Shown: positions 1 to 7,422 of the stretch, one piece after another | Numbering within the stretch: position 1 is the first letter of the stretch | How the letters are laid out: the number at the start of each line of letters is the position of its first letter | DNA from: VRUE01 sp963753585 | GTDB taxonomy: Bacteria > Actinomycetota > Thermoleophilia > Solirubrobacterales > 70-9 | NCBI GenBank assembly: GCA_963753585.1 | Contig: CAVWCU010000001.1 | Coordinates: 1,116,001-1,180,000 of the forward strand | Length of the DNA stretch: 64,000 bases | Reading direction: 5' to 3' | Translations under genes and position numbers: made by a program | The notes under the pieces: model-generated | What the model saw: the letters and a program-made list of their open reading frames with translations, nothing else | Database searches by the model: none | Told to the model about the DNA's origin: nothing

Positions 1-759
1 GGTCGAGTAGACGTGCTCGAAGGGCGAGACCGCCGGCCCCAGGCAGGTGCTCGGCGTGCTGATGAAGGTCCCGTCGCCCGAGCGACCGTCGAAGACGAGT
101 CGGTTTTTGAGCACGACGCCGCCTTTGACGAGCGGCAGCGACTCGAAGGGCGTTGGGGGAACGTCGATCGTGAAGCCCTCATGGTAGTCGCCGTCCCAGG
201 CGACGTCGGCGCGCAGGAAGATGTCGTTGCCGAGCAGGTGAAGGCCGAACCGCGCCGGTTCCCCTTCCGGCGGCACGATGTTGTAGACGGTCGGTTGTTC
301 GGGCACCTGAATCGGGATGCCGAGGACCGACGCGGTTACGACGCTGTAGCCGACGTCCGAGCCGAGCGGGCACGTCGCCGGGTTGGCTTCGAAGGTCGCC
401 AGCGGGCACTGCGGCGTGGCGCCGGGGTTGACGCTGAGTCCGACCGGGAGGTCGACGCGGACGGTCTTCAGTTCGTCGACCGGCGTTTCTCCCGGCGGTT
501 CGTGTTTGACGATGAACTGCGTGAAGCCCACCGGGGGGTGACCTGCTGCCTGTTCGAAGAACTGCGCCGGCGTGTCGACGCTGCATGTCGGGGTGTCCAC
601 CGTGCACGTCCCCGCCTGCCAACCGCTGTCCGCTTGGGGGTTATCCGGGTCGGAGGGAGCGATGATGTCGTCGGTGCTGGCGATCGCGGAGGGGGCGCTG
701 AGCGCCAGCGCCGCTCCCGCAATCGCGATAAGCCTAAAAACCCCTGCACCTGCGCCCAT
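1..759 (-). CDS. Secreted protein of unknown function, 3' end beyond window
   Basis: The minus frame is open from an ATG at 759 to the window edge (253 codons, no stop), so the C-terminus is missing. Residues 1-27 form a clear signal peptide (basic start, hydrophobic run, cleavage after SAIA). The mature part starts with an acidic, proline-rich stretch and continues as a beta-rich, cysteine-poor extracellular sequence with motifs such as FTQFIVKHEPPGE and VDLPVGLSVNPGA. I associate this type of protein with Solirubrobacterales-like secreted proteins, but know of no function. A GGGAG ribosome-binding site precedes the ATG. The plus-strand reading across the same bases is an antisense shadow. 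Cell-surface or secreted location is inferred from the signal peptide only. Confidence 0.75.
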   Translation of the reverse strand, partial: MGAGAGVFRLIAIAGAALALSAPSAIASTDDIIAPSDPDNPQADSGWQAGTCTVDTPTCSVDTPAQFFEQAAGHPPVGFTQFIVKHEPPGETPVDELKTVRVDLPVGLSVNPGATPQCPLATFEANPATCPLGSDVGYSVVTASVLGIPIQVPEQPTVYNIVPPEGEPARFGLHLLGNDIFLRADVAWDGDYHEGFTIDVPPTPFESLPLVKGGVVLKNRLVFDGRSGDGTFISTPSTCLGPAVSPFEHVYST

Positions 760-789
760 CTGAGTCTCCCTTCGCGAAGCCATTGGCAT

Positions 790-860
790 GATCTTACCCG
801 ATTTTGTTGATCTATACCACTATTTTTTGGTATACATACCTAGAAGTTGGTAAAGATCAA
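790..860. promoter_or_regulatory. AT-rich divergent control region with repeated operator-like half-sites
   Basis: This short AT-rich stretch lies between the divergent genes at 759 and 882. It holds GATCTTACC (790-798), TTGATCTATACC (807-818) and its near-perfect inverse GGTAAAGATCAA (849-860). An inner inverted pair, ATACCA (814-819) and TGGTAT (828-833), sits between them, with TTGGTA repeated at 827 and 847. A plausible -10, TATACA (831-836), overlaps the inner repeat. The layout suits a dimeric winged-helix repressor acting on both genes; the binding itself is inferred. Confidence 0.5.
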
Positions 861-881
861 CCCGACGAAATGGAGGACCCC

Positions 882-1157
882 ATGAACTGGCAGCTTCTGG
901 CACGTGCGAATACCCACCCGCTGCGAATCTCAATCCTCGAGATCCTGGCCATGGACGGGGGGCGAACCCTCTCCCCAATCGAACTCAGCTACGAGTTGCG
1001 GATGCCGCTCAGCAACGTCAACTACCACGTGACCCAGCTGTTCGAGTCGGGGCTGATCGAGCTGGCCGGCGAACGCAAGGTCCGCGGCGCCACCGAGCAC
1101 TTCTACCGCGAGGCGGCTCGCATCGAGCTGCCCCAACCCCTCGCCCAGGCGTCCTAG
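882..1157 (+). CDS. Small winged-helix (ArsR-like) transcriptional regulator
   Basis: A 91-residue protein that is essentially one helix-turn-helix domain. It begins WQLLARANTHPLRISILEIL, has the recognition-helix region LSNVNYHVTQLFESGLIEL, and ends with the wing and a short tail. This matches the ArsR/HTH_20 group of dimeric winged-helix repressors. There are no cysteine pairs for a metal site, so the signal is unknown. I start at the ATG at 882 because GGAGG lies 5-9 nt upstream; a longer in-frame start at 804 would run through the operator-like repeats. It is probably autoregulated through the repeats at 790-860 and may also control the divergent secreted protein. Confidence 0.75.
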   Translation: MNWQLLARANTHPLRISILEILAMDGGRTLSPIELSYELRMPLSNVNYHVTQLFESGLIELAGERKVRGATEHFYREAARIELPQPLAQAS

Positions 1158-1162
1158 CGAAG

Positions 1163-1216
1163 GCGCCGGGATGAGCTACGCCTGTCGGGCCGCTGGCATC
1201 TAGGGCGGCCCGGCGC
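1163..1216 (+). terminator. Nested GC hairpin after the regulator gene
   Basis: GCGCCGGG (1163-1170) pairs with CCCGGCGC (1209-1216), and an alternative inner stem GGGCCGC (1187-1193) pairs with GCGGCCC (1205-1211). There is no T-tract. It lies between the regulator stop and the convergent tRNA, so it may end transcription from either side. Confidence 0.4.
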
Positions 1217-1220
1217 GGGA

Positions 1221-1293
1221 AGCGGACGACGGGGATCGAACCCGCGACCTCGAGCTTGGGAAGCTCGCGCTCTACCAACTGAGCTACGTCCGC
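1221..1293 (-). tRNA. tRNA-Gly (anticodon CCC)
   Basis: The minus strand folds as a full cloverleaf: acceptor stem GCGGACG/CGTCCGC, D arm GCTC-AGTTGGTA-GAGC, anticodon stem CGAGC/GCTCG around loop TTCCCAA (anticodon CCC, reading GGG glycine codons), five-base variable loop, and T arm with TTCGATC. The length is 73 nt including a T discriminator. The 3' CCA is not encoded. Confidence 0.95.
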
Positions 1294-1343
1294 GCCGAGC
1301 GGATTCTACGGCGGCAGCGAGGTTGCCGAGTGCGAGGGCTAAC

Positions 1344-1349
1344 TAGTCT
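1344..1349 (+). promoter_or_regulatory. -10 hexamer TAGTCT of a leaderless-type start
   Basis: TAGTCT ends 8 nt before the GTG at 1358; no ribosome-binding site is seen between them. Confidence 0.5.
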
Positions 1350-1357
1350 TCGCCGCC

Positions 1358-1880
1358 GTGAGCGCGCGCTCGTTCCTTGCCTTCCTTGCCGTGCTGGCCG
1401 TGATCGGCCTGCTCGGCTTCGGCTTGCTCAGCAAGGGGAACGCGAAGATCGCGGTCGGCGAGCCGGTGCCCGACCGGGAGCTGCCGGCGCTGCCGGGTCC
1501 GGGCAAGGGCTCGATCGCCGAGCACCGCGGCCACTGGGTGCTGGTCAACCTCTGGGCCTCCTGGTGCATCCCCTGCCGCGAGGAGGCGCCGGCGCTGGAG
1601 CGCTTCCAGCGGCGCTACCGCGACCGCGACATGACCGTGGTCGGCATCAACGTGCAGGACAACAGCGACGACGCGCTCGCCTTCCTGCGCAGCTACCCGA
1701 CCACCTATCCCCAGCTGCGCTCGGTCGGCGACGAGCGCAGCGACGCCTTCGGCTCGACCGGGGTGCCGGAGAACTTCCTCGTCGACCCCCGGGGTCGCCT
1801 GGCGCTGATCTGGCGCGGGCCCGGTCGACGACCGGTTCCTGCGCGAACGCGTCGAGCCCCTGATCGAAGGCCGGCAGTGA
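1358..1880 (+). CDS. TlpA/CcmG-like membrane-anchored thioredoxin, frameshifted near its end
   Basis: The N-terminus is one membrane helix (residues 5-25). The following thioredoxin-like domain carries WASWCIPC, the CXXC redox motif of TlpA/ResA/CcmG, which reduces apocytochrome c or other exported cysteines outside the membrane. Later landmarks are the GINVQD and GVPENFLVDP segments. The reading frame leaves the family pattern at a GGGCCC run (1817-1822); removing one base restores GPVDDRFLRERVEPLIEGRQ and a stop at 1880. That stop overlaps the GTG of the CcmH-like gene (GTGA). Either the sequence has an extra base or the gene is recently broken. Pairing with CcmH supports a cytochrome-maturation role. 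Confidence 0.7.
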
Positions 1881-2347
1881 GGCGCCTGGCGCTCCTCGCC
1901 GCGGCCGTGATCTCGCTGGCGGCGCCGGTCGCCGCCCCGGCTGCCGCGCCGATCCCGCAGACGACGCGTCAGCGACGTCGAAGACGAGGTGATGTGCCCG
2001 ATCTGCGGCACCCTGCTCGAGCTCTCCGACTCGCCGCAGGCCCGCCGCGAGAAGGTCTACGTCGCCAGGCTGGTCGCCGAAGGCAGGACCAAGGCCGAGA
2101 TCAAGGACGCGCTGGTCGGCCAGTACGGACCGGCCGTCCTGGCGCTTCCGGAGGCGACGGGGTTCGACCTCTCCGCCTATCTCGTCCCGATCGTCGCGCT
2201 CCTCGTCGCGGTCTGCGCGCTGGCCTTCGGCGTCGCCCGCTGGCGGCGCGACGGTGACCGCTCGCCACCGCCCGGAGCCGCAACGCGCTCCACAGGGCGA
2301 GGAGGCCGAGCGGCTCGAGGCCGACCTGCGCGCGCTACGACCTCTAG
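1877..2347 (+). pseudogene. CcmH/NrfF-like cytochrome c maturation protein, at least three frameshifts
   Basis: Pieces of one protein can be followed through three frames. A signal peptide begins at the GTG at 1877. A shift near 1965 leads into VSDVEDEVMCPICG, holding the CPXC motif by which CcmH handles apocytochrome, then a helical domain and a membrane helix near 2170-2235. A shift near 2256 gives PEPQRAPQGEEAERLEADL, and a last shift near 2330 gives a short end with the stop at 2347. The order and spacing are right for CcmH, so one gene is present but not readable as written. The stop is only 5 bp from the end of the convergent gene. Confidence 0.6.
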
Positions 2348-2351
2348 CGAC

Positions 2352-2986
2352 TCAAGCGACGATGACGCGACCGGTGACGGGCGCCGGCATGCGCTTGGGG
2401 ACCTCGGTCCGCCCACCGCAGGCGAGCGTCGCGTCGGCGTGTTCAGCCAGCGCCAGCAACGTCTCGGCGTCCTTCCCCAGAGGGGGACCGACGATCGACG
2501 AGCAGGTCGTAGGCGCGGCGCAGCTTCTGAATCGCCTGGTCGCAGCGGTCTGAGTCGAGCAGGGCCACCGGCGCCGGCTCGGGTGTCCCGCGCCACGATG
2601 CAGACCAGGGGCTCGGAAGCCCCGCCGGAGGCCGGGCCGGCCAGCGTCAGCGGCTGCAGGAGCTGGGTCGCTCCGGCCTCGCCCAGCAGGTACTCGTGCA
2701 GGCCGGGGGTCGTGTCGAGGCCGAGCGTGAGGGCGAGCGCGGGGGTGGCCAGGTCGCACTCGAGCAGGGCGACGCGCCGGCCCTGCGCGACAGCGGCCGC
2801 CGCAAGCCCAAGCGCGACGGCCGACCTGGCCGGGCCCGTGGTCAGGACGGCCGACCCAGTCAGCTCCCGTGCCAGTCCCGAGAACGCCTGCAGCTCGGCC
2901 CGATCAAGTGCCGCCGGGCGCGAGGAAGCATCCTGCCGCACGGGGATCTCCGCCAGCAGCGGGGGCTTGGACCCGCGGCGGAGCAT
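2352..2986 (-). pseudogene. BY-kinase/MinD-like P-loop protein, frameshifted
   Basis: The ATG at 2986 overlaps the argS stop (ATGA), so the two are translationally coupled. The first ~125 residues resemble the nucleotide-binding half of bacterial tyrosine autokinases: a beta strand running into TTGPARSAVALGLAAAA (a P-loop without the usual GK(S/T)), then RRVALLECDLATPALALTLGL and TPGLHEYLLGEA. After about 2600 the frame breaks, and the Walker-B-like GPPLGKDAETLLALAEHAD and the end VTGRVIVA appear in another frame. At least two indels are needed. Without the P-loop lysine, kinase activity is doubtful even if the breaks are sequence errors. Confidence 0.5.
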
Positions 2987-4635
2987 CACATCCGCTCCGG
3001 GGCGGAGATGCCGAGCAGGCCGAGCGAGCCGGCGATCGTGCGCTTGGCCAGCAGGGAGAGCGCCAGGCGCGAGCGCTCGACGCCCTCGCCCTCGGCGCCG
3101 ACCACCTGGCAGTCGCGGTAGAAGCCGTGGAAGTCGGCGGCGACCGCGGTCGAGTAGGCGCAGATGCGGTGCGGCGCCCGGCGGGCGGCGGCCTCTCGTA
3201 CCTCGCCGGGGAACTCGAGCAGGCGCTTGACCAGCTCGCGCTCGGTGGGCTCCAGCGCGCCGCCGGGGGTCTCGATGCCGGCGCCCGATACGACCTGCTC
3301 GGGCTCGAGCTCGGCCTTGCGCAGGATGCTGGCGATCCGCGCGTGGGCGTACTGGACGTAGTAGACGGGGTTGTCGTTGGACTGGCGCCGGGCCAGCTCG
3401 AGGTCGAGGTCGACGGTGGTGTCGTGGCTGCGCCAGAGCATGAACCAGCGCGTCGCGTCGGCGCCGATGTCGTCGAGCAGCTCGTCGAGCGAGACGAAGT
3501 CGCCGCTGCGCTTCGACATCTGCGCCCGCTCGCCGCTTTCGACGATGTGGACGAGGCGCATGATCAGCGCCTCGAAGCGGTCCGTGTCGGCGCCGAGGCC
3601 GGCGATCGCAGCGCGCAGGCGGGCGACGTAGCCGTGGTGGTCGGCGCCGAACACGTCGATCAGCCGGTCGAAGCCACGCTCGAGCTTGTCCCAGTGGTAG
3701 GCGACGTCGGCGGCCAGGTAGGTCGGTTCGCCGTTGGCGCGGATCAGCACCCGGTCCTTGTCGTCGCCGAAGCTCGTCGTGCGCAGCCAGAGCGCCCCTT
3801 CGCTGCGGTAGGTGTGGCCTTCCCGCTCCAGCTGAGCGAGGGCGGCGTCGACCTCGCCGCGGCTGTAGAGGTCGCGCTCGGAGAACCAGTTGTCGAAGCG
3901 GACGCCGAAGCGGTCGAGGGTGGCCCGCACCCTCTCGAGCACCAGCTCGACGCCGCGCCGGCCGACCGCTTCGAGGTCGCCGGGATCGATCCCCTCCTCG
4001 GCGATCTGCTCTCCCAGGTCGCCGACGTAGGCGCCTTCGTAGCCGTCCTCGGGGGGCTCCTCGCCGCGCATGCGGGCGGCGATCGAGGCGGCGAAGCGGT
4101 CGATCTGGCCACCCGCGTCGTTGACGTAGAACTCGCGCTCGACCTCGTGCCCGACCGCCTCGAGCAGGCGGACGAGCGAGTCGCCGTAGGCGGCGTGGCG
4201 ACCGCCGCCGACGTGCAGCGGACCGGTCGGGTTGGCGGAGACGAACTCGACCAGGACGCGCTCGGGCGTGGCGGTCGGCTCCGGGCCGAGCCCTCGCTCG
4301 CCGGCGGCGGCGAGACTGGCCATCGCGCGCCGGTACCACGCGTCGGCGAGGAAGAGGTTGACGAACCCCGGCCCGGCGACCTCGATCCGCTCGACCGCTC
4401 CCTCGTCGAGCTGCTCACCGAGCTCGGCGGCGAGCCTGGCCGCGACGTCGCGCGGGTTTTCGCCCATCGGCGCAGCGAGCAGCATCGCCGCGTTGGAGCT
4501 GTAGTCGCCCAGCTCGGGCTTGGGCGGTCGCTCCAGCGTCGGCTCGGGACCGGTCGGCTCGCCTTCGCGCAGGGCGCGGGCGGCGCGGTCCACTGCCGAG
4601 CGCAGCTCGGCGATCGGGTCACTGGTTGCCGTCAT
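2986..4635 (-). CDS. argS: Arginyl-tRNA synthetase
   Basis: Class I synthetase charging tRNA-Arg in the cytoplasm; about 549 residues, normal for the family. The N-terminal Add1 tRNA-contact domain is followed by the catalytic core with SANPTGPLHVGGGRHAAYG (HVGG is the HIGH motif). AQMSKRSG stands in the KMSKS position. A DALR-type helical anticodon domain follows, with NPVYYVQYAHARI. I choose the ATG at 4635 because TACGAT lies 7 nt upstream and no ribosome-binding site serves the earlier ATG at 4644. The stop overlaps the start of the P-loop gene, and the metallophosphoesterase gene is divergent. Confidence 0.95.
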   Translation of the reverse strand: MTATSDPIAELRSAVDRAARALREGEPTGPEPTLERPPKPELGDYSSNAAMLLAAPMGENPRDVAARLAAELGEQLDEGAVERIEVAGPGFVNLFLADAWYRRAMASLAAAGERGLGPEPTATPERVLVEFVSANPTGPLHVGGGRHAAYGDSLVRLLEAVGHEVEREFYVNDAGGQIDRFAASIAARMRGEEPPEDGYEGAYVGDLGEQIAEEGIDPGDLEAVGRRGVELVLERVRATLDRFGVRFDNWFSERDLYSRGEVDAALAQLEREGHTYRSEGALWLRTTSFGDDKDRVLIRANGEPTYLAADVAYHWDKLERGFDRLIDVFGADHHGYVARLRAAIAGLGADTDRFEALIMRLVHIVESGERAQMSKRSGDFVSLDELLDDIGADATRWFMLWRSHDTTVDLDLELARRQSNDNPVYYVQYAHARIASILRKAELEPEQVVSGAGIETPGGALEPTERELVKRLLEFPGEVREAAARRAPHRICAYSTAVAADFHGFYRDCQVVGAEGEGVERSRLALSLLAKRTIAGSLGLLGISAPERM

Positions 4636-4642
4636 CGCGCTC

Positions 4643-4648
4643 ATCGTA
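4643..4648 (-). promoter_or_regulatory. -10 hexamer TACGAT for argS
   Basis: The minus-strand hexamer ends 7 nt before the argS ATG at 4635 and decides that start over the ATG at 4644. Confidence 0.5.
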
Positions 4649-4702
4649 TGTAGGGGCGGGCACCGATGTTCCTCGGCGAGGGACCGCTGCGAGGACACTG
4701 AG

Positions 4703-4708
4703 TACGCT
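4703..4708 (+). promoter_or_regulatory. -10 hexamer TACGCT for the phosphoesterase gene
   Basis: Ends 7 nt before the GTG at 4716; supports that start over upstream in-frame codons. Confidence 0.45.
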
Positions 4709-4715
4709 GGCCGGC

Positions 4716-5456
4716 GTGCGCGTTGCCGTGATCACCGACATCCACGCCAACCTGCCGGCGCTCGAAGCGGTTCTCGAGGCGGCCGAGGCGGCGGGGGTCG
4801 AGGAGGTCTGGTGCCTCGGCGACGTGGTCGGGTACGGGGTCGAGCCCGACGCATGCGCCGACCTGGTGCGCGAGCGCTGCGGGGTCTGCCTGGTCGGCAA
4901 TCACGACCTGGCCGTCCTCGGCGCGCTCGACATCTCCTCCTTCTCCGAGGCGGCAGCCGTGGCGGTCGAGTGGACGCGCGACAACGTCCACGAGCGCACG
5001 CTGGAGTTCCTGCGCACACTGGAGCCAAGCGGCGAGCGAGAGGGAATCGGGCTCTTCCACGCCTCTCCCCGCGACCCGGTCTGGGAGTACGTGCTCTCTC
5101 GCGAGCAGGCCGACGCCGGCATGGACTCCCACCGGCTGCGGATCGGGTTGATCGGCCACTCTCACGTCGCCCTCTTCTTCAACCGGCCGGAGGGCGGGGA
5201 CTTCGGAGGGACCAGAGGCGGGCAGGCCGGCGACGGCGCCCTGCTCGACCTCAGCCGCGGCGGCTGGCTGGTCAACCCCGGCAGCGTCGGCCAGCCCCGC
5301 GACGGCGATCCGCGCGCCGCCTGGCTGGAGCTCGACACCGAAGCGGAGACCGCCTGCTTTCACCGGGTCCCATACGAAATCGCGACGGCGGCCGACCCGA
5401 TCGCGGCCGCCGGCCTCCCCCAGCGCCTGGCCGATCGCCTCCACATCGGGCAGTGA
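4716..5456 (+). CDS. YfcE-type calcineurin-like metallophosphoesterase
   Basis: A 246-residue cytoplasmic protein with the full metal-binding series of the superfamily: ITDIHANLPALEAVL (DXH), CLGDVVGYG (GDXXGYG), LVGNHDLAV (GNHD), LFHASPRDP, LIGHSHVALF (GHXH), and a late LVNPGSVGQPRDG block. It should bind two metals and hydrolyse phosphodiesters or phosphomonoesters; the substrate cannot be told. The GTG at 4716 is placed directly before the first beta strand (VRVAVITDIH), and its -10 at 4703 argues for a leaderless message. It is divergent from argS and 54 bp before the lipoprotein gene. Confidence 0.85.
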   Translation: MRVAVITDIHANLPALEAVLEAAEAAGVEEVWCLGDVVGYGVEPDACADLVRERCGVCLVGNHDLAVLGALDISSFSEAAAVAVEWTRDNVHERTLEFLRTLEPSGEREGIGLFHASPRDPVWEYVLSREQADAGMDSHRLRIGLIGHSHVALFFNRPEGGDFGGTRGGQAGDGALLDLSRGGWLVNPGSVGQPRDGDPRAAWLELDTEAETACFHRVPYEIATAADPIAAAGLPQRLADRLHIGQ

Positions 5457-5497
5457 GCCTCCATTTGCAGGGAAAACCTGCACGACAGAGTGTTCTC

Positions 5498-5503
5498 TAG
5501 ACT
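5498..5503 (+). promoter_or_regulatory. -10 hexamer TAGACT for the lipoprotein-kinase pair
   Basis: Ends 7 nt before the ATG at 5511; the same hexamer recurs before the starts at 20588 and 22480. Confidence 0.5.
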
Positions 5504-5510
5504 CGCAACG

Positions 5511-6077
5511 ATGCGTCAGCTGGCCGCCCTCTCGCTTGCCCTTGCCCTCGGCGTCGCAACCGCCGTCGGTCTCGCATCCTGCGGGGGAGGAGAGGACGCC
5601 GAGCTGCTGCCCGGCGCCACGGCGGCGGAGATCAGCGAAAACCTCGACACCGTCAAGCAGCTGGTAAGCGAAGGCGAATGCATCGGGGCGGCCGATGCCG
5701 CCGAAGAGGTGAGCGCACAGGTGGAAGCGCTGGGCGGGGTCGATCCGGAGCTGAAGCAGGCGCTCGAACGGGGCGCGGCCAGGCTGAGCGAAGTCGTCGC
5801 GACCTGCGAAGAAGCCACGACCGAAGAATTCGAGCCCTCCACCGAAGACACCGAAGAAGCGGCGTCGAAGGTCCCGCCTGGCCAGGAAAAGAAGGAAGAA
5901 AAGGAACGGGAAAAGGAAGAAAAGGAAGAGGAAAAGGACCTGCCGCCCGACACTCCGACCACGCCGGGCGAAACGACGCCGGACGAACCGCCGAGCGCCC
6001 CACCCCCGAGCGAAGACGGCGGCACCGGCGCGCCGGGCGGCGTCAGCCCGGCCGAACCGGCCCCCGAAGGCGAATGA
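5511..6077 (+). CDS. Acidic lipoprotein coupled to a Ser/Thr kinase gene
   Basis: A 188-residue exported protein. The signal peptide ends in GLASC, so the cysteine should be lipidated and the protein held on the outer face of the membrane. Residues ~35-95 are a helical region with a cysteine pair (ECIGAADAAEEV and VVATCEEA). The rest is a Glu/Lys then Pro/Thr-rich tail, disordered and very acidic. Glutamate here is mostly GAA, unlike the GAG used in the neighbouring cytoplasmic genes. The stop overlaps the kinase start (ATGA), so the lipoprotein is probably an external partner, ligand holder or substrate linked to the kinase. No domain family is recognised. Confidence 0.75.
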   Translation: MRQLAALSLALALGVATAVGLASCGGGEDAELLPGATAAEISENLDTVKQLVSEGECIGAADAAEEVSAQVEALGGVDPELKQALERGAARLSEVVATCEEATTEEFEPSTEDTEEAASKVPPGQEKKEEKEREKEEKEEEKDLPPDTPTTPGETTPDEPPSAPPPSEDGGTGAPGGVSPAEPAPEGE

Positions 6078-7297
6078 CTGAGAGCGGCACCCTCTCGGGG
6101 CGCTACGAGATCGGCGACCGGCTCGGCTCGGGCGGGATGTCGAGCGTCCACATGGCCACCGACCTGACGCTCGAGCGCACGGTCGCGGTCAAGATCCTCG
6201 CCGAGCACCTCTCCGACGACGAGCGCTTCGTCGCCCGCTTCCGCCGCGAGGCGCTCGCGGTCGCCAAGCTGATCCACCCCAACATCGTCCAGGTCTACGA
6301 CACGGGCATCGACCAGGGGCGCCACTACATCGTCATGGAGTACGTGGAGGGCCGATCGGGCGCCCAGATCCTCCAGAAGCACGGCCCGCTCGGCGCCGAG
6401 GCGACCGCCGAGGTCGGCGCGCAGGCCTGCGCCGGGCTCGACTACGCGCACCGGCGCGGGATCATCCACCGCGACGTCAAGCCGGGGAACCTGATGGTCG
6501 TCGGCGGCCCTGTCGGCGGCGGCGAGATGACGGTGAAGCTGACCGACTTCGGCATCGCCCGGGCGGTGGAACAGACGCGGATCACCCAGGTCGGCTCGGT
6601 GGTCGGGACCGCCGCCTACCTCTCGCCCGAGCAGGTCCGCGGCGAGGAGGCGACGCCGGCGACCGACGTCTACGCGCTCGGCGTCGTCCTCTACCAGTTC
6701 CTCACCGGGCGGCTGCCGTACGAGGGGTCGACCCTGGCCGAGCTGGCCGTGCGCCAGCAGAACGAGAAGCCCCTCCCGCCCAGCACCTACAACGACGAGG
6801 TCTCCGAGACGCTGGGGGCGGCGGTGCTGCGCGCCCTGGAGGGCGACCCGGCGCGTCGCTACGCCAGCGCTAGCGAGCTGGCCGGCGGCCTGCAGCTGGG
6901 CCTCCAGGGCGAGGACGTGACCCTGCCCCTGGGCGAAGGCTCCACGCCCACCCGGGTCCTCGGCGGGGAGACCGCGACCCGCCACCTCGACCGCACCGCC
7001 CAGACCGAGTACCGCCCTGCCCCCTCACCGACACGCCGTCCGACCCCTCGCTCCGTACAACCCCCACCGCCGGCAGTGCCCCAAGCCCCAGCCCAACAAA
7101 AGCGAGGAGCGTTTTCCCGCTTCGCCAGGTTCGCAATGGCGCTTGTGGCTCTGGTCCTCATAGCCGCCGCGGTGGCAGCAGCCGTGATCTACGCCACCGA
7201 CAAAGCCGCAGGCGTGAAGGTCAGGGAGGTCACCGGCAACACGGTCGAAAAGGTCGTCGAAGAATTCGAGGGCCTGATCGAAAAGAACACTGAATAG
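6074..7297 (+). CDS. Membrane-anchored Ser/Thr protein kinase (PknB type, no PASTA)
   Basis: 407 residues. The kinase domain (about 10-275) is intact: glycine loop GDRLGSGGMSSVHMA, the lysine in VAVKIL, the HRDVKPGN catalytic loop, DFGIAR, and the GTAAYLSPEQ activation-segment end. A proline-rich linker follows (about 310-340), then one membrane helix (residues ~351-373) and an extracellular tail of about 35 residues with no PASTA repeats. It should phosphorylate cytoplasmic proteins. The short outside tail suggests that sensing depends on a partner, plausibly the lipoprotein whose stop overlaps this start. A long hairpin follows the stop. Confidence 0.9.
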   Translation: MTESGTLSGRYEIGDRLGSGGMSSVHMATDLTLERTVAVKILAEHLSDDERFVARFRREALAVAKLIHPNIVQVYDTGIDQGRHYIVMEYVEGRSGAQILQKHGPLGAEATAEVGAQACAGLDYAHRRGIIHRDVKPGNLMVVGGPVGGGEMTVKLTDFGIARAVEQTRITQVGSVVGTAAYLSPEQVRGEEATPATDVYALGVVLYQFLTGRLPYEGSTLAELAVRQQNEKPLPPSTYNDEVSETLGAAVLRALEGDPARRYASASELAGGLQLGLQGEDVTLPLGEGSTPTRVLGGETATRHLDRTAQTEYRPAPSPTRRPTPRSVQPPPPAVPQAPAQQKRGAFSRFARFAMALVALVLIAAAVAAAVIYATDKAAGVKVREVTGNTVEKVVEEFEGLIEKNTE

Positions 7298-7307
7298 GCG
7301 GTTGTGG

Positions 7308-7400
7308 CGCGGCGGGTCCTGTCACGGATTTGGTGCCACCACCCCTGCGGTAGCTAAAGCTTCCTCGGGGTGGTCCCCCAAATCCGCGCCACCCGCCGCG
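7308..7400. terminator. Three-tier long hairpin between convergent genes
   Basis: Three nested stems line up: CGCGGCGGGT (7308-7317) with ACCCGCCGCG (7391-7400), CGGATTTGG (7325-7333) with CCAAATCCG (7378-7386), and CCACCCC (7339-7345) with GGGGTGG (7367-7373). It lies between the convergent kinase and tgt genes and fills most of the gap. A bidirectional terminator is the simplest reading; there is no T-tract. Confidence 0.6.
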
Positions 7401-7422
7401 AGAGACCACTCGGGATGAGCGG

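Noticed and set aside
13..810. Plus-strand open frame of about 265 codons
   Set aside because: It is antisense to the secreted protein at 1-759, which has a signal peptide and ribosome-binding site; the plus reading is Arg/Glu-rich noise typical of GC-rich antisense frames.
2177..4339. 720-codon minus frame over argS and the P-loop gene
   Set aside because: Most of it is an out-of-frame shadow of argS; only the part from 2986 downward matches a real protein.
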